Below, piece by piece: positions 50,590-59,527 of a stretch of DNA of 64,000 bases (the stretch's first letter is position 1; each line of letters opens with the position of its first letter). The stretch covers positions 1 to 64,000 of the forward strand of contig NZ_CVUA01000001.1 of assembly GCF_001282785.1 (NCBI RefSeq), read 5' to 3'. The position numbers were made by a program, and so were the translations under genes. The notes under the pieces were generated by a model. That model saw only the letters and a list, made by a program, of their open reading frames with translations. It ran no database searches and was not told the origin of the DNA. The stretch comes from Halolamina sediminis. Lineage in GTDB: Archaea; Halobacteriota; Halobacteria; Halobacteriales; Haloferacaceae.

Positions 50590-51066
50590 GTGACGGACGA
50601 TCGATCGGACCCCGTGCGGACCCGACCGGAGCTCGGCAACAGCCTCGACGACCGGATCCTCGCGTTCAGCCAGCAGCTCATCCGCTACACCGAGGTCGTC
50701 GCCGCCGTTGTGCTGGGGATACTGTTCGCGATCGGCGTGTTCGATCTCGCGCTCCAGATCGTCCAGAGCGCCGCCTCGGGCTCGATCACCGATCCGCTGG
50801 TGGTCGTCGGCTTCATCGACACGGCGCTGTTGCTGTTGATCATCGTCGAGGTGTACCACACCGTCGTCGCCTACACGCAGGAGTCCGATACCCGCCGGAT
50901 CGTCCGGCTCGTGCTCTACACCGGCGTGATCGCGATGGTTCGGAAGGCGATCATCTTCCGGACCGGCGAGTACGCCACCGAGATGGGCGCACTGCTGGCC
51001 GCGTCGGCGTACACGCTGCTCATTCTCGGGCTCGCCGCGCTGCTCGTGGTCGAGCGGCGCCGGTGA
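50590..51066 (+). CDS. PsiE-like phosphate-starvation membrane protein
   Basis: The product has 158 residues from GTG 50590 ([20 protein letters not shown]). It has four hydrophobic helices. [40 protein letters not shown] and [20 protein letters not shown] correspond to the PsiE family, in which the RxxI and E-Y residues are conserved. Function is not known beyond induction on phosphate limitation in bacteria. It diverges from hisI. Confidence 0.8.
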   Translation: MTDDRSDPVRTRPELGNSLDDRILAFSQQLIRYTEVVAAVVLGILFAIGVFDLALQIVQSAASGSITDPLVVVGFIDTALLLLIIVEVYHTVVAYTQESDTRRIVRLVLYTGVIAMVRKAIIFRTGEYATEMGALLAASAYTLLILGLAALLVVERRR

Positions 51067-52095
51067 TCAGGCGAGCCCGACCGCGGTCAACAGCCCGTAC
51101 AGGAGGTCGCCGTACGTCAGCCCGAGCAGCAGGCCGACGAACATCGGAACGAGGAACGGCAGCCCCGGCGAGAGCCACACCTCCTCCTCCCGGGTGACGG
51201 TCTCCAGCCCCCCACGGAGCGTCTCGGCGTCGGTACCGTACGCCGAACCGTCGAGCTCGTCGAGGAAGCGCTCGGCGGCCCACGGGTCGTCGTACGCCGC
51301 GTCGGTATCGACTTCGTCGCTCCCCGTCGCGTCCCCGTGTTCGACGGCGCTCTCGTCGACGGCGCCGTCGGTCGGATCGAACGTCTCGCCGACGCTCTCG
51401 GGGTCGCGGGAGCGGGCGGGCGCCGCGCGCAGTTCCGCGAGCGCGAGCCCGCGCCAGCGCAGGTACATCCGGAGTGCGTCCACGTCCACCCCCGAGCGAG
51501 TGAATCCCGACTGGTTCTCGAACAGTCGGCCGTGGTGGGACAGGAGATCATCGACCCGCACGACCCGGGCGAGGAACATCGCCGGCCCGATTCGGCCCGC
51601 GAGCGCGTTCCGGGCCGCCAGCGCGAGCGGGAACAGCACGCCGACGAGCACGGTGTTGGTCAGCACCGTCAGCGAGAACACGCCGACGAGGGTCGGTTCG
51701 GCCGGGAGCACTGGCGGGAGGGAGACGCCGAACAGCGTCCCCGGCAGGTAGTACGCGGGGTAGGTCGGGAAGAGGACGGCCAGCGCCATCAACGCCTTCG
51801 CGTCGGCGCCGCCGAAGCCGCCGATCCGCCAGAAGACGTACGACAGCGGGACGACCAGTCCGACGCTCACCGCGATGCGGAACAGTTCGAGGCGGGCGTA
51901 GCGGCCGGTAAACGGCGCCGCTCGCACCAGATCGAGAGCCAACAGGACCGCGCCGAGGCCGCCGAGGACGTACCAGACCCAGTTGGGGACCCGGCGGGTG
52001 CGGATGTCCCGTAGCGCGGCCCAGCCCAGCAGCGGCACCGCGAGCAGGCGCACGAGGTCGCCCGGCGAAGCGAGGGTCCCCAGCGAGTCCAGCAT
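51067..52095 (-). CDS. Archaeal prepilin peptidase (PibD-like)
   Basis: The product has 342 residues from ATG 52095. Six or more membrane helices. The two catalytic aspartates are in ALRDIRTRRVPNWVW and in the GxGD-like IGGFGGADAKALMALAVLFP. A soluble loop of about 140 residues (VVRVDDLLSHHGRLFENQSG to TVTREEEVW), rich in Asp/Glu, separates the main core from the last two helices. It cleaves the signal peptides of pilins and archaellins. No pilin gene is adjacent. Confidence 0.9.
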   Translation of the reverse strand: MLDSLGTLASPGDLVRLLAVPLLGWAALRDIRTRRVPNWVWYVLGGLGAVLLALDLVRAAPFTGRYARLELFRIAVSVGLVVPLSYVFWRIGGFGGADAKALMALAVLFPTYPAYYLPGTLFGVSLPPVLPAEPTLVGVFSLTVLTNTVLVGVLFPLALAARNALAGRIGPAMFLARVVRVDDLLSHHGRLFENQSGFTRSGVDVDALRMYLRWRGLALAELRAAPARSRDPESVGETFDPTDGAVDESAVEHGDATGSDEVDTDAAYDDPWAAERFLDELDGSAYGTDAETLRGGLETVTREEEVWLSPGLPFLVPMFVGLLLGLTYGDLLYGLLTAVGLA

Positions 52096-52207
52096 ACCCC
52101 CGACGCCTGCGGCGACGGGCAAAGCGTTTGGGGAAAGCGAGCGAGGGGAGGCGCCGCGGCGGTTCCGCAGGAGATAGGCTTATTACCAACCGTCAGAACG
52201 TCCCCGT

Positions 52208-52963
52208 ATGTCGACACGTTCGGTTCGTGGTACGATCAGTGGACTGGGGAGCCGGGCGAACCCCGCGTTCGCGGGCGGGGTCGTCGCCGTCTCGGTGTTG
52301 GCGACGGCGTACGTGACCTCGGGGATGGCGTCGATCGAGATGCACACGTACGTCCACGTGATGGCGGGGCTGCTCTGGACCGGGACGGACCTGTTCATGG
52401 GCGCGGTGCTCGGCCCCGCGATCGGCGGGCTGGACGAGGAGGAGAGCGCCGCGGTGTTCACGCGGCTGACGCCGAAGACGACGTTTTTCCTGCCCGCGAT
52501 GGCGCTCGTGACGATCGCCGGCGGGATCACGCTGGCCCAGCGGCTCGGCTACTTCCCCAACAGCGAGCCGTGGCTCGCACTGTTCACCGCCGCGAACCTG
52601 CTGCCGGCGCTGCTGCTTGCGGGCTGGCGGCTGGACGTCTTCGACGATCGGCGCTGGCAGGCGCTGTTCGCGCTCTCGGCGGTCGGCTCGCTGTCGTGGG
52701 TGGCGACGACGATCGGCGGACTGGGGGAGATCCCGCTGCTCGTCGCGCTCTCGCTGGGGATCGTGACGCTGCTGTCGGTGCAGGGCTTTGGGTTCCTGCT
52801 GCCCGGCGAGATCCGGATGTACGCCCAGATCACCTCAGCGGAGCCGGACGCCGGCCTCATCTCCCGGATCGGCGCCCGGAACGCGAAACTCGGCGGGGTA
52901 CAGGGGCTGCTGCAGTTGGTACTGATCGGGGTGATGGTGCTGCTGCGGTGGGGCGGGGCCTAG
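52208..52963 (+). CDS. Integral membrane protein, DUF2269/CopD-like
   Basis: The product has 251 residues and seven hydrophobic helices. MHTYVHVMAGLLWTGTDLFM with a His near the start of a helix, PKTTFFLPAMALVTIAGGIT and the C-terminal NAKLGGVQGLLQLVLIGVMV recall DUF2269/CopD-like proteins, some of which bind heme or copper. The histidines here (HTYVH) could serve this. Function is not known. Its stop overlaps that of the convergent regulator gene. Confidence 0.65.
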   Translation: MSTRSVRGTISGLGSRANPAFAGGVVAVSVLATAYVTSGMASIEMHTYVHVMAGLLWTGTDLFMGAVLGPAIGGLDEEESAAVFTRLTPKTTFFLPAMALVTIAGGITLAQRLGYFPNSEPWLALFTAANLLPALLLAGWRLDVFDDRRWQALFALSAVGSLSWVATTIGGLGEIPLLVALSLGIVTLLSVQGFGFLLPGEIRMYAQITSAEPDAGLISRIGARNAKLGGVQGLLQLVLIGVMVLLRWGGA

Positions 52964-53247
52964 GAGTCGAGGTCGTCGATGAGCCCCTGAAGCTGCCGGA
53001 CGTGGTCCTCGAACAGCGTCTCACCCGTCTCGGTGAGGACCGCGGTGGTCCGGGGGCGCTTGTCGACGAACTCCTTGCGGATCTCGACGGCGTCTTCGTC
53101 CTCCATCCGCCCGAGGTGGCTGGAGAGGTTCCCCTCGGTCAGATCGAGCTCGTCGGTGAGCTCGGTGAACGTGGACTCGCCGTGCCGGTAGAGGTAGGCG
53201 AATATCTCGAGCCGCGTCGGCTGGTGAACGAGTTTGTCGAGATCCAT
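52960..53247 (-). CDS. Winged-helix regulator of the ABC operon
   Basis: The product has 95 residues. MDLDKLVHQPTRLEIFAYLY, TFTELTDELDLTEGNLSSHL and KRPRTTAVLTETGETLFEDH form an ArsR/MarR-like winged helix of the type often paired with ABC-2 transporters. Its ATG follows the TAG of the membrane protein gene directly, so it closes the four-gene leftward operon. The palindrome at 55642-55676 upstream of that operon is a likely binding site, giving feedback control. Confidence 0.85.
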   Translation of the reverse strand: MDLDKLVHQPTRLEIFAYLYRHGESTFTELTDELDLTEGNLSSHLGRMEDEDAVEIRKEFVDKRPRTTAVLTETGETLFEDHVRQLQGLIDDLDS

Positions 53248-53868
53248 CTACGATCCGGTCAACACCCAGTAGGAGGCGACGGCGTAAACCAGATACGTTC
53301 CGCCGTACGCCGCGAACCCCCACTCGTGGAGCAGTTCGACGTTCGCGATCGCGATCCCAAGCGCGATCATCAGGACGCCCCCGACCTGGAACGCCCGCCG
53401 GTCACGGGTGCGGATGCGGTGGGCCTTCAGCGTCTCACCGGCGACGAGGTAGCCCAGCCCGAGCATCACCAACACCAGCGCGAGGACGAACGCCGTATCC
53501 GCGAGGTAGCGCAGCTCCGGGAGGAACGGGGCGGCGACGAACTGGACCGCGAACGTCCCCGCGTAGACGACCAGTATCAGGAAGCCGACGCTCGGCGTTC
53601 CCTCGCCCGGCGCCCACGAGTAGCCGCCGAAACGCCAGTACAGCAGCGCGCCGAACCCGCCGAACAGGCCGAACCAGACGAGCAAAAACCAGATCCCGGG
53701 AAGCCGTTCGAGCACGACGTACTGAGAGAGGGCACAGCCCAGCGCGACGACGGCGCCGAAGCCGAGCCACTGCTCGGGCGCACTCTCGTAGCGGTCGGCG
53801 ATCCCCATCGCGTCCTTGATCCGATCGAGGTCGCGCTGCAGCTCCGTCGGGTCGACGTCCTCACTCAT
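53248..53868 (-). CDS. Six-TM membrane protein of the ABC operon
   Basis: The product has 206 residues: a soluble N-terminal helix (DPTELQRDLDRIKDAMGIAD), then six hydrophobic helices in three pairs. No family is recognised, though similar proteins sit beside ABC-2 transporters and winged-helix regulators in haloarchaea. It overlaps the ATPase gene by 8 nt. It may be a further membrane part of the transporter or a sensor for the regulator. Confidence 0.7.
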   Translation of the reverse strand: MSEDVDPTELQRDLDRIKDAMGIADRYESAPEQWLGFGAVVALGCALSQYVVLERLPGIWFLLVWFGLFGGFGALLYWRFGGYSWAPGEGTPSVGFLILVVYAGTFAVQFVAAPFLPELRYLADTAFVLALVLVMLGLGYLVAGETLKAHRIRTRDRRAFQVGGVLMIALGIAIANVELLHEWGFAAYGGTYLVYAVASYWVLTGS

Positions 53869-54763
53869 CGTTCCCCTCCGTGTGGACGTAGTAGTTGAAC
53901 GCGTCGGTGTAGCTGGGCTCGACGCGCTCGACGGTCACACCGTCGGGCGCGGCCGCCGACAGCGCCGCGACCGTCACCCCCGGGGCGAGGAATCCACGGC
54001 GCTCGTCGCCGTGGTGGAACAGCCGAGCGTCGACGACGTGGGGCTCGAACGGAGCGGTCTCCGGGCCGCCGCCGACGATCCGGATCGTCTCGGGCACCGC
54101 ATCGAGCAGCGCGTCCGGTGCGCCGACGGCGCTGACGCCGTCGCCGGTCACGAACGCGATCCGGTCGGCGAACGCCGCGTCGACCGGGCGGTGGCTGGTG
54201 GCGACGACGGTGCCGCCGGTCGCGACGCGGTCGCGGATCGCGCGGTGGAACGTCTGCACCATCGAGAGGTCCACGCCGGCGGTGGGCTCGTCGAGGAAGT
54301 ACAGCGGCGCGTCGACGGCGAGCGCCAGCGCGAGCTCGAGCTTCCGCTTCATCCCCTCGGAGTAGTGTTCCGTTCGCTTGTCGAGCTCGTCGACGAGGCC
54401 GAACTCGGCGACGAGCTCGCGCCAGCGGTCCGTGAACTCGGGGTGGAGCCCCGCGTAGAACTCGGCGGTCTCCCGACCGGAGAGGCCGTCGACGCTCGCG
54501 CCGCCCTGCAGTAGCAGCGAGAGGTTCCGCCCGGCGCCGTCGGCGACCGGCTCGCCGAACAGCTCGATCTCGCCGGCCGTCGGCTCGACGCTGCCCGCGA
54601 GACACGACAGGAGGACGGTCTTCCCGGTGCCGTTGGGCCCCATCAGGAGCAGCGCCTCGTTCTCCCGGACCGTGAGGTCGACGCCGTCTAAGATCCCGTC
54701 GTCGCCGAATTCTTTGCGGACGTTGCGGGCCCGGACCGCCGGGGTGGCGGCGTCGGCGCTCAT
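53861..54763 (-). CDS. ABC transporter ATPase (ABC-2 type exporter)
   Basis: The product has 300 residues. Walker A LLMGPNGTGKTVLLSCLAGS, signature TEHYSEGMKRKLELALALAV (the usual LSGGQ replaced by YSEGM, normal in this subfamily), Walker B PLYFLDEPTAGVDLSMVQTF and the H-loop VATSHRPVDAAF. A C-terminal extension (residues 215-300) is strand-rich. It pairs with the permease that overlaps its start by 4 nt. Confidence 0.92.
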   Translation of the reverse strand: MSADAATPAVRARNVRKEFGDDGILDGVDLTVRENEALLLMGPNGTGKTVLLSCLAGSVEPTAGEIELFGEPVADGAGRNLSLLLQGGASVDGLSGRETAEFYAGLHPEFTDRWRELVAEFGLVDELDKRTEHYSEGMKRKLELALALAVDAPLYFLDEPTAGVDLSMVQTFHRAIRDRVATGGTVVATSHRPVDAAFADRIAFVTGDGVSAVGAPDALLDAVPETIRIVGGGPETAPFEPHVVDARLFHHGDERRGFLAPGVTVAALSAAAPDGVTVERVEPSYTDAFNYYVHTEGNDE

Positions 54764-55611
54764 TGGATCTCACCCCGATAGAGCGAGCGGCGCGTCACGA
54801 GGACGGCGACCCCGATGCCGGCGGCGGCGTAGGCGCCGAGCAGCGCCAGATACCGCGGCGCCGTCGGCGCGGCCGGCTCGGCCAGCCCCGCGGCCGCCCA
54901 GTCGCCGACGGGGACGAGGTGGGACACCGCGAGCCGGGTCGCCAGCCCGTTGGGGACGTAGTTCACGAACTCCGCGGACGACGCCACGAGCCCGGGCTGG
55001 ACGCCGTTGTAGCCCGTGAGGAAAAAGGCGAGCAGCACCAGCGTGATGGTGATGATGCTCGCGAACTTCGGCTCGGGGACCGCGGCGACGAGTACGACCG
55101 CGATGCTCGCCGCGAACAGGCCCATCGCGAGCAGGCCGAGGAGGACGACGGGGATCGAGAGGAGCGAGCGAAGTTCGAACGTCGCGCCCGTGGCGACGCC
55201 GACGCCGAGCACCACGCCGACGGCGACGGCCGCGAACGCGTAGGCGGCGAGGAAGCGCCCGAAGAAGTCCGCGCCCGGGGAGACGGGGAGCGCGCGGAAC
55301 TGGGCGTAGCGGCCGCCCTCCACGTCGTCGACCAGCGACTGCGAGAACGTGTTGAGGAACACCACCAGCGCTGCGAACGTTCCGTAGGAGACGGCGTTGG
55401 TCGCCTTCACGACCCCCGCCGCTTCGGCGGGCATCGACGCGCTGTCGATCAGCAGGTACACCGTCAGGAGGTAGAACAGCGCCGGGAACGCCACCGCCCA
55501 GAAGACGACGGCCCCGTTGCGCCGGAGCGTCCGCAGCGCCCGCGTCGCGAACGCGCCGGTCTGTTCGACGAACCGTCCCGGGGACGGTGAGCGGCGAGTG
55601 TCAGTGCTCAT
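54760..55611 (-). CDS. ABC-2 type transporter permease
   Basis: The product has 283 residues from ATG 55611 (MSTDTRRSPSPGRFVEQTGA); the upstream extension reads through the palindrome and is rejected. Six membrane helices: FATRALRTLRRNGAVVFWAV begins the first, and LVDDVEGGRYAQFRALPVSP is the conserved coupling region of ABC-2 permeases. First gene of the operon permease, ATPase, membrane protein, regulator. Likely an exporter; the substrate is unknown. Confidence 0.88.
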   Translation of the reverse strand: MSTDTRRSPSPGRFVEQTGAFATRALRTLRRNGAVVFWAVAFPALFYLLTVYLLIDSASMPAEAAGVVKATNAVSYGTFAALVVFLNTFSQSLVDDVEGGRYAQFRALPVSPGADFFGRFLAAYAFAAVAVGVVLGVGVATGATFELRSLLSIPVVLLGLLAMGLFAASIAVVLVAAVPEPKFASIITITLVLLAFFLTGYNGVQPGLVASSAEFVNYVPNGLATRLAVSHLVPVGDWAAAGLAEPAAPTAPRYLALLGAYAAAGIGVAVLVTRRSLYRGEIQ

Positions 55612-55641
55612 AGCTGATCCTGCTGCCCGAGGCCACAAATA

Positions 55642-55676
55642 ACTTTGCACTCCAAATTCAGTTTGAAGCGCAAAGT
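55642..55676. promoter_or_regulatory. 35-bp palindrome between divergent genes
   Basis: The two ends read ACTTTGC and GCAAAGT; inner CCAAA and TTTG words also pair, so nearly the whole 35 bp is a dyad with its centre at 55659. It lies 31 bp upstream of the permease start and 29 bp before the monooxygenase start, in an AT-rich stretch. The operon's winged-helix protein is the natural candidate to bind it, and both divergent genes could be controlled together. Confidence 0.65.
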
Positions 55677-55705
55677 ATACAGTTAGAGAGCCGTCAGTTT
55701 CGGCT

Positions 55706-56836
55706 ATGGGCACGAGTGGTGAGGGCGCGAAACCGGGGGACAGCGCCAGCGTGCTGATCGTCGGCGGCGGCCTCGCCGGCCTGACGCTCGCGAACTACCT
55801 CGCGCGGCAGGGCCGCGAGCCCCTGATCGTCGAACGGGCCGACGAGTGGCGCGACGGGGGGTACGGGATCGGGCTCTGGACGGACGGGATCGCCGTGCTC
55901 GACGAACTCGGTCGGCTCGATGCGGTCCGAGAGCGGGCGGCCGACCCCGAGACGGTCGCGGTTCGGTCGGCCGATCGCGGGTCGTTGGCTCGGGCGACGG
56001 TCCCCGACGACGAGACGCTACTGCTGGCGGTCCACCGCGGCGACCTCCACGCCGCGCTCCGGGAGCCGGTCCCGGAGGAGCAGGTACGCATGGGCACGTC
56101 GCCCGATCGGATCGACGAGCAGGCGGACGGCGTCGAGGTGACGTTCGACGACGGCAGCAGCGGGACGTTCGACCTCGTGGTCGGCGCCGACGGCGTCGGC
56201 TCGACGGTTCGCGAGCAGTGTTTCACCGACTGGCGCCTGCACGAACGGGACACGTACGTCTGGTCGCTGTGGGCGCCACAGGACGTGCGCCTCGGCAGCG
56301 ATATGGTGAGCGTCTGGGGGCCGGGCAGCGAGGGGTTCGTCGCCCGGGTCGGCGACCGCGTGGGGTTCAACCTCGCCGCGCGCCTCGACGCCCCGCCGGG
56401 GTCGCCGCGGGACGAACTCCGCCGGCAGGCGGCGAGGATCGGCTGGACGCTGCCCGACCTGCTCGACGGCGCCGACGACGAGCCGTTCTTTGACCGCGTG
56501 CGCGAGGTGGACTGTGCGTCGTGGCACACCGACCGAGTGGCGCTGATCGGCGACGCCGCCCACGCGGTCCACCCGATCTCGGGGATGGGCGCCTCGCTCG
56601 CGCTCCGGGACGCCCGGGTGCTCGCACAGGAGCTCGCGACGGGCTATCCACCGGGCGCACTCGCCGCGTTCGAGCAGCGACGCCGGGGCGACGTGAGACG
56701 CGTGAAACGGGCGGCCCGCTTCGAGTCGGCGGCGACGTTCGTCGAGTCGTCGACGCTCCGACGGCTCCGGGACGGGCTGGTCGAACACACGCCGCTGTTC
56801 GAGTGGTTCCTGCGGCGGCGGACCGGGGAAAACTGA
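55706..56836 (+). CDS. FAD-dependent monooxygenase (UbiH/PHBH type)
   Basis: The product has 376 residues. FAD is bound by VLIVGGGLAGLTLANYLARQ, the DG motif is FDLVVGADGVGSTVREQC, and VALIGDAAHAVHPISGMGAS is the second FAD motif, followed by LALRDARVLAQELATG. It hydroxylates an aromatic or isoprenoid-like substrate with NAD(P)H and O2; related haloarchaeal proteins act in quinone or carotenoid metabolism. It shares a palindromic upstream region with the ABC operon. Confidence 0.88.
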   Translation: MGTSGEGAKPGDSASVLIVGGGLAGLTLANYLARQGREPLIVERADEWRDGGYGIGLWTDGIAVLDELGRLDAVRERAADPETVAVRSADRGSLARATVPDDETLLLAVHRGDLHAALREPVPEEQVRMGTSPDRIDEQADGVEVTFDDGSSGTFDLVVGADGVGSTVREQCFTDWRLHERDTYVWSLWAPQDVRLGSDMVSVWGPGSEGFVARVGDRVGFNLAARLDAPPGSPRDELRRQAARIGWTLPDLLDGADDEPFFDRVREVDCASWHTDRVALIGDAAHAVHPISGMGASLALRDARVLAQELATGYPPGALAAFEQRRRGDVRRVKRAARFESAATFVESSTLRRLRDGLVEHTPLFEWFLRRRTGEN

Positions 56837-56909
56837 CGGCGGGTGGGGCACTACCCGGCTCCCGCATCCGGTCTCCGAAAAAGACGCGCTCGACGACTGA
56901 CGGCCGCGA

Positions 56910-57299
56910 TCAGATGACGCGGTTCTGGAGGTAGTCGAGGTGCTTGGCGTTGTAGACGATCTTGACCTCGTCGGTGGCGGGCGAACCGATGCAGGTCAGG
57001 CGGACGTCCTTCTCCTCGACCTCCTCGTCGCTGAGGATCTGCTGCATGTCCATGTCGATCTCGCCCTCCTTCGCGATAGCGGCGCAGTTCGCACACGCGC
57101 CGGCGCGGCAGGAGAACGGCCAGTCGTACCCCTGGGCCTCGGCGGCCTCGAGGATGTACTCGCCCTGGTTCACTTCGAGCTCGCCGTAGTCCTCGGCGTC
57201 GAGGCCCGCGTCGGCGGCCTGCTCGAACAGGTCGTCGTCGTCCATCGACCAGCCGTGGTCGTCAAGCACTTCGTAGTTGAGGTATTCGACGGTTGGCAT
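56910..57299 (-). CDS. Halobacterial-type 2Fe-2S ferredoxin
   Basis: The product has 129 residues from ATG 57299 ([20 protein letters not shown]). The cluster is held by [18 protein letters not shown] and the later VRLTCIGSP cysteine, C-x4-C-x2-C...C as in plant-type ferredoxins. The acidic insertion [20 protein letters not shown] near the N-terminus is the halophilic extra domain. It accepts electrons from 2-oxoacid:ferredoxin oxidoreductases. The length equals that of the known halobacterial proteins. Confidence 0.95.
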   Translation of the reverse strand: MPTVEYLNYEVLDDHGWSMDDDDLFEQAADAGLDAEDYGELEVNQGEYILEAAEAQGYDWPFSCRAGACANCAAIAKEGEIDMDMQQILSDEEVEEKDVRLTCIGSPATDEVKIVYNAKHLDYLQNRVI

Positions 57300-57427
57300 C
57301 ACCCGGCGTTTCTCCTGCCTCCGTATAGGGTCTTGTGGTTCTCAGCGGAAAATCGGGGGTTTCAGCGCTTTAGGCCGCCCGAAAACGCCCAAACCCCTTT
57401 TCACAGTCGCGACCGAAGTTCAGTGGT

Positions 57428-57928
57428 TCAGCCCCGGAGCCGGAAGCGATCGACCGCTTCGCGGTGTTCGCGGTCCCACGTCAGCGCGCGCTCGGCGGTC
57501 CACTCGACGGGGTCGATCTCGGTTTCGGCGACGCGCTCGGCCTCGGCGACGCTGCCCCCCCGGGCGAGCGTGACGTGTGGGACGTAGTTCTCCGCCTCCA
57601 GTGCGTCGACGACGGGGAACTCCCGGCAGAGCCGGCGGTGGAGCTGGCGGATTCCGTCGCTCTCGACGGCGAGGTACACGACCGGCCCGCGGCCGTCCGG
57701 GGGGTCGGCGAAGTAGTCGATCTCGTCGATGCGGACCGGGAACGGCTTCGTCTGGTCGAGCACGCGTCGGAGGCGTTCCCGGACGCCGCCGCGGCCCGCG
57801 CGCCACGTGTCGGCCTCGATCCGCTTGACGACGAGCGTATGGCGTTCGCGCACCTGCTCGAAGGGGGTGAGTTTCGGGTGGAGGCGGTCGGCGAGACGCT
57901 CGACCGCCGGCGGGACGCGAAGGTTCAC
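57428..57928 (-). CDS. 2'-5' RNA ligase / phosphoesterase family protein
   Basis: The product has 166 residues from GTG 57928. The two H-x-T motifs are RHTLVVKRIE and VPHVTLARGG, the catalytic pair of 2H phosphoesterases. An internal segment VYLAVESDGIRQLHRRLCRE matches the family. It may handle 2',5' bonds or cyclic phosphates in RNA. No tRNA-splicing gene is adjacent. Confidence 0.8.
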   Translation of the reverse strand: MNLRVPPAVERLADRLHPKLTPFEQVRERHTLVVKRIEADTWRAGRGGVRERLRRVLDQTKPFPVRIDEIDYFADPPDGRGPVVYLAVESDGIRQLHRRLCREFPVVDALEAENYVPHVTLARGGSVAEAERVAETEIDPVEWTAERALTWDREHREAVDRFRLRG

Positions 57929-58033
57929 CGGCGGACGAGGGCGGGGCTATAGGTTCGACGGCTCACAGCGGGGAGTGGGTCGGCGGCGGTGAAAAGCGCG
58001 TCGTCGGCGGCGGCGGCGCGATCGGCGAGGGGA

Positions 58034-58225
58034 TCAGATCCGGTCGAGCAGCCAGAGGATCACCAGCACGACGATCACGAGCCCGATCAGGTCGGGGAAG
58101 AAACTCAGTATGTCCTGGAACAGGCCGAGTACCCCGTCGAGCACGCTGATCACCAGCCACACCACCACCAGCAACAGAATGAGTTTCAGCAGGTCTTCGG
58201 CGTCGAGGCTGCCACGTGTGTTCAT
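58034..58225 (-). CDS. Small membrane protein (DUF7554-like)
   Basis: The product has 63 residues: an acidic N-terminus (MNTRGSLDAEDLLKLILLLV) leading into two hydrophobic helices and ending VLVILWLLDRI. I associate this with a haloarchaeal small-protein family (DUF7554). The long reading that extends upstream of 58225 over the next promoter is rejected. Function is unknown. Confidence 0.7.
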   Translation of the reverse strand: MNTRGSLDAEDLLKLILLLVVVWLVISVLDGVLGLFQDILSFFPDLIGLVIVVLVILWLLDRI

Positions 58226-58357
58226 ATGGCGTAGCTCGGGAGAGGACGGGCAAAAGGGCTGTGGCCGTTTCGGCGGCGTCGAGCCGCGAGCGGCGACGTT
58301 CGCGGGTGAGTGCCGGACGGCAACGCATTTACTCCGTGCCGTCTCACGTTCGAGCGA

Positions 58358-59476
58358 ATGGATCGACGGACCGTCGTCACGGTCGCGCTGGCGCTGCTGC
58401 TCGTCGGCTCGGGGGTCGGGGCCGCCGCGGAGTTCCCGGGGCTGCAGACCGGCGACGTCGAGAGCGACTCGGTCGTGCTCGAAGCCGCGATCGGGGAGGA
58501 CGGCGACGCCCGGTGGACGATCGAGTACCGGGTGGCGCTGGACGACGAGAACACCACCGAGGCGTTCGAGAGCCTCCAGCGCGACATCGAGCGGAACACC
58601 AGCGACTACCGCGGCCAGTTCGCGTCGCGGATGCAGTCGACGGTGTCGACGGCGGAGAACGCCACGGGCCGGGAGATGGCCGTCGAGAACGTCAGCGTCG
58701 AGGCGGCCACCAGCCCGCTCAGCGGCGAGTACGGGATCGTCCGCTACGGGTTCGACTGGGTCGGCTTCGCCGCCGTCTCCGACGATCAGCTCGCGACCGG
58801 CGAGGTGCTGGCGGGGCTGTTCCTCGACGCGGACACCGAACTCACGATCAGGTGGCCCGAGGGGTACGTGGTCTCCCTCGCCGAGCCGGAGCCGGACCGC
58901 GAGGGCGAGCGCTCGATGACGTGGACGGGGCCCCGCGAGTTCGACATCGGGCAGCCCCGCGTCGTGCTCCGGACGCGGAACTCGGCGCCGCCGTGGGGAC
59001 CGGTGGTCGGCATCGCGCTGTTCGGGGCCGCCGGGGTACTGTGGTACTACCGCCGGCGACAGTCCGGCCGGGCGGCGCCAGCCAACGGGGACGAACCGGC
59101 CGTCGGCGCCGAACCCGATCGAGGACCGCAGGAGAGCCACGAACCGGAGCCCGAGCGGGACGCTGAGGTCGACGACGGGACGGCGCCCGAGCCAGAGAGG
59201 GGGGCACCCGCCACGGACGCCGACGACGGGGGCGGGGACGACACCCCCGAAGAGCTGCTCAGTCCGGAGGAGCGCGTCCTCCGCCTGCTCGAAGCCAACG
59301 GCGGGCGGATGAAACAGAAGACGGTCACGGAGGAGCTCGACTGGAGCGCCGCCCGGACCAGTCAGGTGGTCGGCGAGCTGCGCGACGACGGGAAGGTGGA
59401 GTCGTTCCGCCTCGGTCGCGAGAACGTGTTGAAGTTCCCCGACGACGAGGAGGATCGGCCGCCGTCCCGGCGTTAA
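58358..59476 (+). CDS. Membrane-anchored protein with cytoplasmic winged helix
   Basis: The product has 373 residues. A signal peptide (VALALLLVGSGVGAAAEFPG) is followed by an extracellular beta domain of about 200 residues (DARWTIEYRVALDDENTTEA), one membrane helix (VVGIALFGAAGVLWYY, about 213-232), an acidic linker and a winged-helix domain (SPEERVLRLLEANGGRMKQK, then AARTSQVVGELRDDGKVESF) at residues 305-365. This DUF7345 plus DUF7343 type layout suggests a one-piece membrane sensor that binds DNA. Ligand and targets are unknown. Confidence 0.8.
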   Translation: MDRRTVVTVALALLLVGSGVGAAAEFPGLQTGDVESDSVVLEAAIGEDGDARWTIEYRVALDDENTTEAFESLQRDIERNTSDYRGQFASRMQSTVSTAENATGREMAVENVSVEAATSPLSGEYGIVRYGFDWVGFAAVSDDQLATGEVLAGLFLDADTELTIRWPEGYVVSLAEPEPDREGERSMTWTGPREFDIGQPRVVLRTRNSAPPWGPVVGIALFGAAGVLWYYRRRQSGRAAPANGDEPAVGAEPDRGPQESHEPEPERDAEVDDGTAPEPERGAPATDADDGGGDDTPEELLSPEERVLRLLEANGGRMKQKTVTEELDWSAARTSQVVGELRDDGKVESFRLGRENVLKFPDDEEDRPPSRR

Positions 59477-59527
59477 GCTCGGTTAATCGGGATGAACCCG
59501 GGTGGAGGGAGTTGACGGTTTTTACCG

